The notes under the pieces are model-generated. The model was given only the letters and a program-made list of their open reading frames with translations, did not search any database and was not told the DNA's origin. The translations under genes were made by a program, and so were the position numbers. Positions 49,934-59,420 of a stretch of 64,000 bases of DNA are shown in pieces. How positions within the stretch are numbered: the first letter of the stretch is position 1; each line of letters opens with the position of its first letter. The DNA is from Pelagomonas calceolata (taxonomy: Eukaryota; Sar; Pelagophyceae; Pelagomonadales; Pelagomonadaceae). The stretch lies in assembly GCA_918797485.1 (NCBI GenBank), contig CAKKNE010000004.1, forward strand, positions 4,402,001-4,466,000, read 5' to 3'.

Positions 49934-50938
49934 ATGCGGCGACTCATCGTAGCGATGCGCCGCACCCAGCCAACTATAAACACTGCAGCCTCTGCAGCCA
50001 TCCGCCGACGACACAAGAGCACGGATCACTTCGACGCCGCCGCCACGGAAAAACGTATAGGAGAACTGCAACGATGCGTGAGAGACCACCTAGCCAGGCA
50101 GGACGTCGCCGAGGCCGTCGCCGCCGCCGAGGAGCTCGTGAGGACGTCGACGGAGGCCTACGGCGACGGCCGCGAGCAGGGCAACCCCGTGCTAGCGGCG
50201 GCGCGGAACGACGAAGCTTTATGTAGGAAGGCGGCGGGCGACTTTGAACGAGCCGCGGAGCTCTTCGCGAAAAGCGCGCAACTTTATGAAGCGTGCGGCA
50301 TGAGCAATTCGGCCTCCTGCGCGACGGCCCTCCACAACCTCGGGGCGTGCTACAAGGACGACGCAAGTCAACCAGGGCGAAAAAAAATGGACCGCATGAT
50401 GTTACTTGACAGAGCGAAGGAGGCGCTCGACGAGTCCGTCTCTCGGAGAATCCACTCGCCGGCCCATGACCAGCGCGACCTACCGGCCCTGGCCTCGACG
50501 AAGGTCGTCCTGGCCTCGGTCAAGAGGTTGGACGATGATCGAGAGGGTGCCGCGCGCGAGTTAGATGAGGCCATCGTTGATTTGAGGAAAGTGTTTGAGG
50601 AAAGTCCATCAATACCGGGCGTCGCCACGGCCCTCGCCGCGGCGTTGAACAACCGCGCGCTCCACGCCAAACGAGATGGAGATCCGGAAGAAAAGGCCGG
50701 CCACTGGTACGCCGAAGCTTTGCAATTACGCGAGGGCGTTTTGGGCGAACAGCATCCTCTCGTCATCCAGACGCTCCACAACATCGCGGAGCACCTCGAC
50801 GCGCGGGGCGACGACGACGACGCGTACGAGGTGCGCCAGGACATTTTGAGGCGGCTCGACGTGGACGAGGGCGAAGCGGACGAGAGCTTCGCGGCGGCGG
50901 CGGCGGCGTACGCCGATAGCTGGTCGCCGCCTAAGTAG
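49934..50938 (+). CDS. TPR protein with mitochondrial presequence
   Basis: 334 residues from ATG 49934. MRRLIVAMRRTQPTINTAAS and AIRRRHKST form an amphipathic, Arg/Ser-rich presequence. TPR helices follow in kinesin-light-chain/TPR_12 style: EQGNPVLAAARNDEALCRKA, FERAAELFAKSAQLYEACGM, CATALHNLGACYKD, ATALAAALNNRALHAK and LREGVLGEQHPLVIQTLHNIAEHL. These mediate protein-protein binding. There is no catalytic domain. Single exon. Confidence 0.78.
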   Translation: MRRLIVAMRRTQPTINTAASAAIRRRHKSTDHFDAAATEKRIGELQRCVRDHLARQDVAEAVAAAEELVRTSTEAYGDGREQGNPVLAAARNDEALCRKAAGDFERAAELFAKSAQLYEACGMSNSASCATALHNLGACYKDDASQPGRKKMDRMMLLDRAKEALDESVSRRIHSPAHDQRDLPALASTKVVLASVKRLDDDREGAARELDEAIVDLRKVFEESPSIPGVATALAAALNNRALHAKRDGDPEEKAGHWYAEALQLREGVLGEQHPLVIQTLHNIAEHLDARGDDDDAYEVRQDILRRLDVDEGEADESFAAAAAAYADSWSPPK

Positions 50939-51226
50939 ATGTTTGTGTGCGTCGCGGCGATGGCGTCTCCGTGCAGTGTTGCGTCGCGGCGATGGCGCCC
51001 GCGCGTTCCGACGTTCGTACGGGCTCTCTCATTTTTTGCCCGGCTGTCAAACGGGTGCGATCGACACTGACGACGTGCAGCTGGCGTCATTGGTCGCGCC
51101 GCGCCTATATACCAGCGCGCGCTACCCAATCGACGTCGCTGCGCGACTGGGCAGCCCCAGAGTCTGCCAGGCTGCACTTGTGTAAAAGAGTAGACACGCC
51201 GTCGACGGCTGGGCAGCCACCGTGTG
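50939..51226. other. Intergenic region with introner-like motif pair
   Basis: Just after the TPR stop, GCGTCGCGGCGATGGCG occurs twice (50949-50965 and 50979-50995). It differs slightly from the introner core CGCGTCGATGGCG. The remainder is promoter for the channel gene. Confidence 0.45.
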
Positions 51227-52987
51227 ATGTCGTTCCGCCGCGAGAGCGCCGGGTCGCCGCCCCAGAGCCGCCCGAACCATGAAGAAGAAAAACTAGATCG
51301 CCATGCGGCTCTATCCCCGGACCACCTGCCGCCGAGCCCACAAAACAGATTCGACGCCCCCACGAAGCAGCTCTCCGGTTTGGACAGAGCGGCCGCCGAC
51401 GCCTGTCTGGAGAAGAACTCCAAGTTTCGAAGTGCCGTGAAGGGCATCATCCGAGCACGACGACGACGACGAGGCAAGAAAGTACAAGTAGGCTACAAGA
51501 TCAACGGGATCAGGAATGTCCATAGCATCGACTGCATGTTCACGGTGGACTTTAAAGTGTTCTACTACTGGACCGACGACAAGTGCAAAGGAAGAAAAGG
51601 CAGATTAGAGTTAAATGAACCAGGATTATTCAACCCCGAACTAGTGATAGATAACGACGCCGGCCTCCAATTGACGCACTGGGAGTTCCAGGTCAAGGAT
51701 TCGAAGACTGGCCTGGTCAAGCTGTCCGAGTACTACCGGGGTAAACTCATGATACCGAATATGAGCTTAGATATGTTCCCCTTTGATTTTCAAAATTTAC
51801 GTATATGTATAAAACCGCACAAGAAGACGATTGACGAGGTAGAACTCCACCCCTTACCAGATGAGTGCGCGATCGAGCACCACGCGCGCCACGAGTGGAA
51901 CGTGATTGGGTCGAGGACGGCCATGTACGCGACGAACCCGGAACATAGTACGACGGCCAAGGTCTACTCCGCGTTGCATGTCATCGTGTTGGTCGAGCGC
52001 GAGTCCGACTGGCACGTGCGCATGATCATGTGGCCGATCTTCCTGATCAACATCTGTGCTTGGTCGGTCTATGCCTTTCCGCTGGAGGACCTTGCGGGGA
52101 GGATGGAGACCTCCGTTGCTTTATTGTTGACGAATGTCGCGACGCGATTCACTACCTCAGACTACATGCCAAAAGTACCCTATAGTACGCTCTGCGACGA
52201 AATTCTGGACTGGTGCTTCTTCTTCCAGTTTATTGGATTGGTGTCGAATCCGTTGCTGTATCTGGGATGGAGATTAGGAGGCGGCAAGAAGGCGCGGTGG
52301 ACATCGGCACTAGGTCTGGGTACGGTACGCTATGTGGAACTCGCCAATGTACTCATGTTCATAATAATGGTGTTCTGCCTCATCTCATTGACGTCGTGGA
52401 AGAATGCCAAACTAAAAAAACACCGAGCAGAGGCGCAAGAGTGGAAAAGACAAGCATTGCCGGCGTCGGAGCCGGTCCACGGCTCCGGAACCAAACTCGC
52501 GGACAACGGCGAGAAGACCATCGCCGGTAGACTGCTATCGTCGTTGCAGCTCCTGAAAACGCCCCTGGCGCGACGAGATAGCACCGAGGGACTGCCGTCC
52601 GCAACTTCGAAGGATGCGCCCGTCGCGCCCATCCGCTTCCACCACGACCCGAAACATCGAGGAGCCGAAGGGTTGGTGCCGCGCGTGAAGTCCGCGTTTG
52701 ATATCTTATCTCCCAGCCACAGAAGAAGGACCGCGAAGCGCTACAAGTCGTCTTTGGCCGCTCCCGACGGCCACCGCGACTTCCAGGCGTTCTTGGAGGA
52801 GGGCGATTCCGACGTGTCCACGCCCCAGACGCCGGGCGAAGAGCGCTTTACGAAAGCTTTGTTGGATGAGGAGTCTACGCCGTCGATCGGCCGGCGGCGG
52901 ACGTCTGGGCTTCCTCCGGACAACGGGTCCATGTCTATGAGAAGGGGCCGGGCGCCGGCGTCGCGCGCCGCGGCCGGGGAGACGTAA
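51227..52987 (+). CDS. Pentameric ligand-gated ion channel homologue
   Basis: 586 residues from ATG 51227. A disordered, basic N terminus is followed by a beta-sandwich extracellular-type domain (about 90-262): DCMFTVDFKVFYYWTDDKC, a loop NMSLDMFPFDFQNLRICIKP (about 177-196, the position of the Cys-loop, with FPFD kept but no disulfide pair), and a pre-M1 segment. Four TM helices: MIMWPIFLINICAWSVYAFPL (M1), METSVALLLTNVATRFTTSD (M2, pore), LDWCFFFQFIGLVSNPLLYL (M3) and ELANVLMFIIMVFCLISL (M4). Unusually, no signal peptide is clear. The long C-terminal tail after M4 is disordered with Ser/Arg motifs, unlike animal channels, whose variable region is between M3 and M4. Ligand unknown. Confidence 0.82.
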   Translation: MSFRRESAGSPPQSRPNHEEEKLDRHAALSPDHLPPSPQNRFDAPTKQLSGLDRAAADACLEKNSKFRSAVKGIIRARRRRRGKKVQVGYKINGIRNVHSIDCMFTVDFKVFYYWTDDKCKGRKGRLELNEPGLFNPELVIDNDAGLQLTHWEFQVKDSKTGLVKLSEYYRGKLMIPNMSLDMFPFDFQNLRICIKPHKKTIDEVELHPLPDECAIEHHARHEWNVIGSRTAMYATNPEHSTTAKVYSALHVIVLVERESDWHVRMIMWPIFLINICAWSVYAFPLEDLAGRMETSVALLLTNVATRFTTSDYMPKVPYSTLCDEILDWCFFFQFIGLVSNPLLYLGWRLGGGKKARWTSALGLGTVRYVELANVLMFIIMVFCLISLTSWKNAKLKKHRAEAQEWKRQALPASEPVHGSGTKLADNGEKTIAGRLLSSLQLLKTPLARRDSTEGLPSATSKDAPVAPIRFHHDPKHRGAEGLVPRVKSAFDILSPSHRRRTAKRYKSSLAAPDGHRDFQAFLEEGDSDVSTPQTPGEERFTKALLDEESTPSIGRRRTSGLPPDNGSMSMRRGRAPASRAAAGET

Positions 52988-53369
52988 GGGTCTTGTGTAT
53001 ATCTTTAAATGTCTCAAGTTCGGTGCCGCGGAGGCACCTATGGCCTAGGCACCGCCGCGCATCCGTGGACAGCTCAATCATTACCTCACAACGGCATTCT
53101 GAACGGAGCGAGCCTTCCGAACGGGGGGATTCTGAACCAGAGCGTGCCGCTAAAATCTATCAACGCCTGCATCGCTCAAGGGGCTCGGAAAAGGGCCGCA
53201 AGGGGCTGCCGGAGGCCCGTCGCTGGCGCCGGGGGGGCTTGGTCTTGGCCCTCCAGGTCAGCTCGACCTCCCGCAGCGCTCCGGACGCGCGGCGGCGCCG
53301 GGACGGCCAAGATCGGGGCAGGCTCTGCCTTTGGATTTTTGGGCTCCACCTCCCGGGAGGCGCACCGCG
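52988..53369. other. Intergenic region
   Basis: Between the channel gene and a small hypothetical gene. There are open frames but none with domain content. The repeated words CATTCTGAACGGAGCG and GATTCTGAACCAGAGCG occur at 53095 and 53129. Confidence 0.4.
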
Positions 53370-53777
53370 ATGGCGCAGCTCGCCGCGACGCAGCCGGTGA
53401 CGGCCCTGAGGCCGCACACGCCGCCGCTGATCGCCGCCCCGATGACGATCCGGCCCGGCGAGAAGACGCGCGGCGTCTTCGGCTCCTGGAGCGACGCCTC
53501 GTCGTCGGGGACGCGCTCGTCGCCGCCCATCAACGTCCCGCGGCCCGACGATGACGACGACGACGAGGCGGCGGCCGTGTCGCAGCAGGACTCGCTGTAC
53601 GAATATAGACGCTACTTGTTCTGGCTGCGGTTAAGGAGAGGCGGCATCGCCGGAAACGACTACGAGGCGGAGAACGGCGACCCGCCGCCGCGCCGGTCGC
53701 GGTCGCCGCCCTTGAGCTCGTCCTACAGACGCGCTTTGTCCAAACCGCCGGACACGCTCTTTGCGTTCGACCTTTGA
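53370..53777 (+). CDS. Small hypothetical protein
   Basis: 135 residues from ATG 53370 (MAQLAATQPVTALRPHTPP). Mostly disordered, with Ser/Pro/Asp-rich sequence (RPDDDDDDEAAAV) around one more ordered helix, SLYEYRRYLFWLRLRRGGI, and a short C-terminal RALSKPPDTLFAFDL. I recognise no family. It is supported only by an open frame and codon use like its neighbours; it could be a real small protein or a chance ORF. Confidence 0.4.
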   Translation: MAQLAATQPVTALRPHTPPLIAAPMTIRPGEKTRGVFGSWSDASSSGTRSSPPINVPRPDDDDDDEAAAVSQQDSLYEYRRYLFWLRLRRGGIAGNDYEAENGDPPPRRSRSPPLSSSYRRALSKPPDTLFAFDL

Positions 53778-53898
53778 CGCACTGACGTTGTCCCAAAATT
53801 GTGTATACAGGCCGTCCCGCCAAATTCGGACGCCACCAAATTCAGAAACCTTTCCCTCGCTTCGAGCGGAGTAAGCCATACAAGATTAACAAAAACAA

Positions 53899-54567
53899 CT
53901 ACTCGAGGCCGGCGAGGATGTGCCCGTGCAGCAGGTCCCACTCGACTTCGGCGACGGCGCGGCAGTACGCCATCGCGGTCTCGTCGCCCGAAGCGTGGGC
54001 CGCCGCGCAGAGGTCCACGAAGGCGTAGGGGTCCCAGCCGTCCAGATGCCAATCTTCCAGTAGTGGCGACGGCTCGCGGGGCATTTCTGCCGCGGCGACG
54101 GCTACGGCTTCAAAAAGAGGATGCGCGCCGAGGACGCCCCACCAGTACTTGCTGTTCGCCCAGCCAGTCATGGAAAATTCGCCCACGAACGCCCCTTCCT
54201 TGCGGTGGAGTAAAGCGTGAATGTAGGCCGCGTCGCTCCCCGAGTACGACTCGGCGACCACGAGCGCGTGGCACTCGTCGAGCATCCCGTAGGCAAGCCA
54301 CAGCGACGCGAGGCACGCGCGGCGTTTCGGCGCCTCGTCGGCCGTCGCCTTTGCCGCAAATAGTGCACAGGACGTCCGCACGTCTTGCGTAGCCGCGGGT
54401 CGTAGTGCCTTGTGCGCGTCGGTGAGCGGGCTACTATAGCACATCGGTAAAGCAGACGTGAGCGGTGGCGGCCGCGGGACAGCCTTCAGCAAGCTGTGGT
54501 AGGTGTCTGTGAGCTGCAGGCCCATCGTGCCACCGAGCACGCAAGCGGGGATGAGTCGTCGTCGCAT
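53899..54567 (-). CDS. Conserved hypothetical protein (LHRKEG/DGWDPYAF family)
   Basis: 222 residues. MRRRLIPACVLGGTMGLQL may be a signal or leader. Core features are CLASLWLAYGMLDECHALV, SGSDAAYIHALLHRKEGAFV, GWANSKYWWGVLGAHPLFE and LLEDWHLDGWDPYAFVDLC. The HAL(L/I)HRxEG ... NSKYW ... HP pattern is shared by a family of uncharacterised proteins that I recall from fungi and bacteria. Conserved His, Glu and Trp suggest a small enzyme, but no activity is known to me. Single exon. Confidence 0.6.
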   Translation of the reverse strand: MRRRLIPACVLGGTMGLQLTDTYHSLLKAVPRPPPLTSALPMCYSSPLTDAHKALRPAATQDVRTSCALFAAKATADEAPKRRACLASLWLAYGMLDECHALVVAESYSGSDAAYIHALLHRKEGAFVGEFSMTGWANSKYWWGVLGAHPLFEAVAVAAAEMPREPSPLLEDWHLDGWDPYAFVDLCAAAHASGDETAMAYCRAVAEVEWDLLHGHILAGLE

Positions 54568-54925
54568 CGATCATTAGCATATGCTGTGGAGAGCTGTGCT
54601 GCTGGAGAGCTGCTGTCTGTTTTACAGCCCTGTCCTCCTTAGGCTGCAAGCGGCGGTGTCACAAGTTGTCGAACCGATCAAAATAATCGGCTCAGAGCTG
54701 CTGTGTTGCGAGTTTACTGCGAATTTATGGCTTGGGCCGCAAACCGAGGCTAGCGGCTGTAAGACACTAGCAATCAGCAGCGCCTCCTCCCCCAGCCCTG
54801 GGCGGATAGTGGTCGTCGAGGCGAGTGCTCAACGAATCGACGACCCCTACCGCTACCAGTCAAAATCTCAGGTGCGACGCTTACGCCGCGGGGGCAGGGG
54901 GGAGGGAGGGAGGGCCGGCAGTATC
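54568..54925. other. Intergenic region with CTAG repeat
   Basis: Upstream of the conserved hypothetical gene (-) and downstream of EFHC (-). Contains CTAG repeat copy g at 54749-54771. No gene. Confidence 0.5.
54749..54771 (-). repeat. CTAG-bounded inverted repeat, copy g
   Basis: GCTAGCGGCTGTAAGA then CACTAGC; reverse orientation, 182 bp upstream (on the minus strand) of the conserved hypothetical gene start. Confidence 0.84.
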
Positions 54926-57670
54926 CTAACCGCCGTAGCCCTTGAAGAGGAAGCGCGGGTCCTCCTCCTGTTGTTCCGCGTTTCGGTGCATGCGCATGAC
55001 GCCCTTGACGTCGCGCGAGCACAGCGCGTCGAGCAGCGCGTTGTTGTCGAGCCGCGTCCACGGCCGCGGGAAGAGGTAGTTGTAGAGCAAATCTAAATCC
55101 CTGGCGTCGATGTCGCACCAGCCCGCGGCGATGATCGCGTCGACGCTCTTCTCGAAGGCCTCGCGCGTGCACGAACCGGCATTGGCCGTGTCGAAGGCCA
55201 TGAGATTACGTCGTAGCTTCTTCTTCCGGTGGTTCCGGCCGAACGCCGACGCGAAGGACCGCAGACACAATTTGAGTCGTTCATTCAACTGGTTCTCGAT
55301 GGGCACACCACTCCCGGTCACTTCACAGAGTCGAACAGCATGCGTCGTCTTCTTCAGGCACTCCTTGACCGTCGGGATCTTGTTGCCGCCCGCGATCGCG
55401 GCGCGGTACTCGTCCCTATCCACGGCTTGCAGGTCGCCCCGCTCCGGCAGAGACATCAGGAGCTTCTTCATGTAATCTCCAAAATCGCCTTCATATATTT
55501 TATCGCATAACCGCTCGTACTCGATGCCCGCCGTAATACGACTGACCTCAGTGTACTTCATCTGCAGTTGCCGCGTGTCGTCCATCGTCAAGGCGCCATG
55601 GACCTTATGCTTCTTCAACACCCGGAACCAGGACTCCTCATCGACACAACCTCGTCGTTGGTGATCCTCCCTTCGAAACGACTGCCTCATGTTGCCCCCG
55701 TTACAGTCGCCGTTGCCGACCTGCATCCGCAGCGCCTCGATGAGCTGCTTCTCGAGGTTCTTGCCGGCCGCCGCGACCGCCGCGGAACCGGCCACGCCGC
55801 ACGCCGACAATTTGGGGATCTTCGGCATGGGTGCGCTCAACACGAGAGCGTCCACAAAGTCATTATATCTCACCAGATCCTTCTCATCAGGATCGGCATA
55901 AGTCCAGCAGATCTGCTCGAGCACGTCCTCATCCAGGACATTGGCCGAGACACCATGGGAGTCCTTCTGCGACGCGTGCTCCAAATCTTTGAGGATGAGC
56001 TTGAACTCCTCTGAAGGCAAGCCTCGTCCGGAAGCGTCATTTGCTTTGAGGATCTCTCGCACTTGCACGCGCGCCGCACATAACCTTTCAGCTAATTGCT
56101 CGATGACGACATTCAGGTGCCCGCCCGCGTTCTGCTTTTTCTCGGCCTCGATGCGACGCGTGAAGCCGTCGGCGCCGATCACTCTAAAAGTTTGTAACAA
56201 TCGACCCGTGGAAGGATGCTCGAAGGGCACGATGGCACCGTCATAGAAGTCCGCCGGCCGCAACCACCGCGACAGCACACTCCCGTGGTTCTTCAGGCCC
56301 TTGCCCTCGCGCTGGTCGGGGACGTATTTCTTGTATCGTTGTCTCCCCAAAAACACGCCCGCTTCTAGACCGGAATTGCGGATCGGCGGCTCGAAGACCA
56401 TGATCGTGTCGTCGCCGAGATTATAGTTCGTCACGAAGCGCCGTTGTTTATCCATGTCCGAGACGTCGTTGTGCGCAAACTCCATTTCGAAGCGTAGTAC
56501 TTTATTGTCGGCCATCTGCCAGCGCTTGAACTCGTCCGTCGTGCTCTTGACGATCTTCGGTTGTAAGCTCAAACCCATGGAGTACAAGTCGTTCTCCGCT
56601 CCCACACCGTTGTAAGGAGGTAAAGTTTTCGGAAAGGCCGGCCCCTTGTCCTCCTCGACCTGCATGGGGTTCTGGGCGATGCCCTTGCGCTGGTAGAAGA
56701 GCTCCGTCGTGCGGTCGCAGGATAGTAGTAGTAAGCTTCTCCCCCAGACCATAATGGTGGAACCACATCTGAGATCCTCCCACGACACCTGCTTGGGCTG
56801 GTTCGCGTCGTACATGGGCGTGTCCGGGTTGAAGAACGTGTCCTTCGGGAGTTTCGAGCGGTTCAGCAGGTTCGGGAAGGGCTGGACGCCTTCCGTCTTG
56901 CACTCCTTGACTTCGACGGTCCCGTCGCGCAAGAAGAAGTGGAGGACGTACCTCCGGTCCTCGTCGCCGTCCGTCCGGTCATCTTGGTAGGCGCAGAAGA
57001 ATCTCAACACGTCGTGCGTGCCCGGCGGCATGCCGGCCAAGTGGTCGACGCGCTTCGGCTTTGGGTCGTGCCTCGGCTTGGGGATGCCCTTCCTCGCGCG
57101 CTCTTCGGCGAAGCCGTCATCCGGAATGTCGACCGCGGCGGGCTGCTGGAAGCCGTAGATGTTCCGGTAGTTTCGGCGCGTCGTCGTGTCGGCATCGGCA
57201 ATGGTGAAGATCTGGCCGTAGACGTTGATGTCCTGGCCGACGACGAAGTCGCCGGGCGTGAAGGCTCTTCCCGATTCGTGCTTGCACTTTGAGCGCTTGA
57301 GGTAGGTGCCGCCCATGTAGCCGGAGTTCTTAATTTTGGGCTCTTCGATGCCGAGCGACGCGTCCTCGGGGAAGTAGGTCATGATGCACTTGCGGAAGCG
57401 CGTGATGGCGTAGGGCCGCGACTTCGACGAGTACTCGACGATCTTCTCCTCGAACCAGGCCGTGAAGCCGAGGGCGTTCGGTTGCTTCGTGACTGCTTCG
57501 TCTTCTTCTGGTTGTTGGGGCTGGGGGACGACGCGCGCCGAGCCCTTGAAGCCGCGTCTCGTACTCGCGGCGGAGACGGGTCGTCTCCCCAAGGTCAGGT
57601 TGAGGGGGTTGCCGATGGACTCGCGCTGCCCGAGGCCGCTGCGGCTCGACGTCTTGTTGCCGCCGGCCAT
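54926..57670 (-). CDS. EFHC1: EFHC1/RIB72-like axonemal protein
   Basis: 914 residues from MAGGNKTSSRSGLG. Three DM10 (DUF1126) blocks are visible: about residues 75-180 (GFTAWFEEKIVEYSSKSRP, NVYGQIFTIADADTTTRRNY), 225-340 (DEDRRYVLHFFLRDGTVEVKE, YDANQPKQVSWEDL) and 385-520 (RRFVTNYNLGDDTIMVFEPP, IRNSGLEAGVFLGRQRYKK). DM10 proteins of the EFHC1/RIB72 type lie inside doublet microtubules of cilia and flagella. After about residue 560 come EF-hand-like helical units (LEQICWTYADPDEKDLVRYN) and a long C terminus (RKKKLRRNLMAFDTANAG). The protein is longer than human EFHC1 (640 aa) and nearer algal RIB72 in plan. Single exon. Confidence 0.87.
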   Translation of the reverse strand: MAGGNKTSSRSGLGQRESIGNPLNLTLGRRPVSAASTRRGFKGSARVVPQPQQPEEDEAVTKQPNALGFTAWFEEKIVEYSSKSRPYAITRFRKCIMTYFPEDASLGIEEPKIKNSGYMGGTYLKRSKCKHESGRAFTPGDFVVGQDINVYGQIFTIADADTTTRRNYRNIYGFQQPAAVDIPDDGFAEERARKGIPKPRHDPKPKRVDHLAGMPPGTHDVLRFFCAYQDDRTDGDEDRRYVLHFFLRDGTVEVKECKTEGVQPFPNLLNRSKLPKDTFFNPDTPMYDANQPKQVSWEDLRCGSTIMVWGRSLLLLSCDRTTELFYQRKGIAQNPMQVEEDKGPAFPKTLPPYNGVGAENDLYSMGLSLQPKIVKSTTDEFKRWQMADNKVLRFEMEFAHNDVSDMDKQRRFVTNYNLGDDTIMVFEPPIRNSGLEAGVFLGRQRYKKYVPDQREGKGLKNHGSVLSRWLRPADFYDGAIVPFEHPSTGRLLQTFRVIGADGFTRRIEAEKKQNAGGHLNVVIEQLAERLCAARVQVREILKANDASGRGLPSEEFKLILKDLEHASQKDSHGVSANVLDEDVLEQICWTYADPDEKDLVRYNDFVDALVLSAPMPKIPKLSACGVAGSAAVAAAGKNLEKQLIEALRMQVGNGDCNGGNMRQSFRREDHQRRGCVDEESWFRVLKKHKVHGALTMDDTRQLQMKYTEVSRITAGIEYERLCDKIYEGDFGDYMKKLLMSLPERGDLQAVDRDEYRAAIAGGNKIPTVKECLKKTTHAVRLCEVTGSGVPIENQLNERLKLCLRSFASAFGRNHRKKKLRRNLMAFDTANAGSCTREAFEKSVDAIIAAGWCDIDARDLDLLYNYLFPRPWTRLDNNALLDALCSRDVKGVMRMHRNAEQQEEDPRFLFKGYGG

Positions 57671-58262
57671 CTTGTGGTTGTGCGCGCTGCCTTGTTAGCG
57701 CGTAGCGTCGCGTAGCGTGTGTCTGCGTGTGCGCTGCTGGCTGCCCTTTGGCGTCTGCTCGCTCGTAGCGCTGCTTCGCGTTGACGAAGCGAGCTGAGCA
57801 AAAAGGCGTTGTGGACACTAGCCTTCGCTAGTAGCTGGCACGCCCTCCCCGCGGCGGCTCCCGCGCGGGGAGTGGTCGCACCGCTCGCCGCGGAGCGGTC
57901 GTCCGACACTTCTGGTGATATGGCTCCAACTACCTGTAGGGGCTTCAGTATGGGGCTTCGACGGGCGCCCGTGCTGCTCGCAGTCGTCGATGCGGTTCCG
58001 GGAGACCTGCAAGGGCCTCGCGGGGGCGCGCACGGGTGCGCAACGTTCCTGAGGCTAGTGTGTCTATCACCATGCGAGCTCATAGGCTCGGCATCGCTTT
58101 TTTGCCTTTGTCAACTGCGATACGTCTCGGCATTCGTGAGGGAACACATTTCGAGTGCTCGTACGCTGTGCAAAAGCGCTGAACCAATTAGTGACCTGGC
58201 GCTGAGCACCATCAGCCCAAAGTGCTGCCAGCTGAGTCGCATTGCTCGCGGCGGTGGACAAA
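57671..58262. other. 592-bp divergent promoter region
   Basis: Between EFHC and the PIN-like carrier. Has short GCGTAGCGTCGCGTAGCG repeats near 57698-57720 and two degenerate CTAG-type sites (57813-57835 and 58053-58078). No gene supported. Confidence 0.5.
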
Positions 58263-59411
58263 ATGACGCAATCGCTGCTACCACTCCTTGGTGCGGCCGC
58301 CGGTGCCATGGTGCAGGTGCTTATAATCGCTACTGTGGGCTACATTTGTGCAAAGCGCCCAAAGGACCCGGCGCCGCTGCTGACACCAGACGCCCTCAAA
58401 GTGATCAGTCGCGTGGCGAACGACGTGTTCCTGCCGTGCCTGAGCGCGGCGGTGCTCGGCGCGCGCATTAACGTGGCCAATCTCAAAGGCGACTGGGTGC
58501 TGCTGCCCGCCGGCGTCGCCGCTACAGCACTCGGTTACGCCGTCGCGGACCTTACCGCAGCAATACTACGACCGACGCCCGCGCTGAAGCCGGCGTTGCG
58601 GGTCGCCATAGCCCACCCGAACGCGTTCGCCCTACCTCTACTGATTCTCCAGTACCTCTGCGAGCGTCCAAGTGTCAAAGAAGAGTTCGACAACGACGAA
58701 GCCGCCTGCACGGCCGAAGCCGCGGCGTCTCTGTGCCTCTACCTGACGGCGTGGCACTTTGTCTTCTGGAGTTATGCGTATGGCACGCTCGAGGACGCCG
58801 CGAAAACCCAGAGGGAGGATCGATCAAAAGCAGAGACGGCGAAGTTGTGGTGCAAGCGGCTGTTTTTGCAACCGAACATGATCGGGATGTACGCCGGGGT
58901 TATTATCGGCGCGACGCCCTTGCGGCGACTATTATTCCGGGGCGACACGCCGTTAAGACCGATCGGCCTGGCCCTCGAGACGCTGGGCGCGCCCGTCGTG
59001 GCGGTCACGGTGATGATCATGGCGGCGGCCCTCGCGAACGGCCACGCGCGGCGTAGAAGGACGAAGCGCGAGTTTTCATCTGTCGTCGAGAATAATAGTC
59101 ATGCATCGAAAGAGGACACGCGCGACGTCGCGACGGCCGTCTGGTTCATCCTCGCGCGTTTAGTGATCGTGCCCGTCATTGCATATCCCATCTTCTCTGT
59201 GATAAATCTTCCGGGCGGCAGGATGACGACGCTGATCATCCTGCTGGAGCTCGCAATGCCCGGCGCGCAGACGGTCCTCGTGACGCTCAACGCGGTTGGA
59301 AGCGGGCACGTCGCCGAGGAAATCGCGCCCTGGTACTTCCTCCAGTACGCGACGGCGATCGTCACGCTGACGGCCTTTACGGTCTGGGCCCTACACATTG
59401 TCTATCGTTGA
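58263..59411 (+). CDS. PIN/auxin-efflux-carrier-like membrane transporter
   Basis: 382 residues from ATG 58263 (MTQSLLPLLGAAAGAMVQVL). The N-terminal half has about five TM segments: VQVLIIATVGYICAKRP, VISRVANDVFLPCLSAAVLG (Asn-Asp/Pro region conserved in the family), WVLLPAGVAATALGYAVADL and ALRVAIAHPNAFALPLLILQ. The N-terminal and C-terminal halves are linked by a loop with Lys/Glu. The C-terminal half has PNMIGMYAGVIIGATPL, TLGAPVVAVTVMIMAAALANG and GRMTTLIILLELAMPGAQTVLVTLN. This matches Pfam Mem_trans (PIN-like, yeast YBR287W). Substrate unknown; auxin is not implied. Confidence 0.85.
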   Translation: MTQSLLPLLGAAAGAMVQVLIIATVGYICAKRPKDPAPLLTPDALKVISRVANDVFLPCLSAAVLGARINVANLKGDWVLLPAGVAATALGYAVADLTAAILRPTPALKPALRVAIAHPNAFALPLLILQYLCERPSVKEEFDNDEAACTAEAAASLCLYLTAWHFVFWSYAYGTLEDAAKTQREDRSKAETAKLWCKRLFLQPNMIGMYAGVIIGATPLRRLLFRGDTPLRPIGLALETLGAPVVAVTVMIMAAALANGHARRRRTKREFSSVVENNSHASKEDTRDVATAVWFILARLVIVPVIAYPIFSVINLPGGRMTTLIILLELAMPGAQTVLVTLNAVGSGHVAEEIAPWYFLQYATAIVTLTAFTVWALHIVYR

Positions 59412-59420
59412 AGTTAAGTT

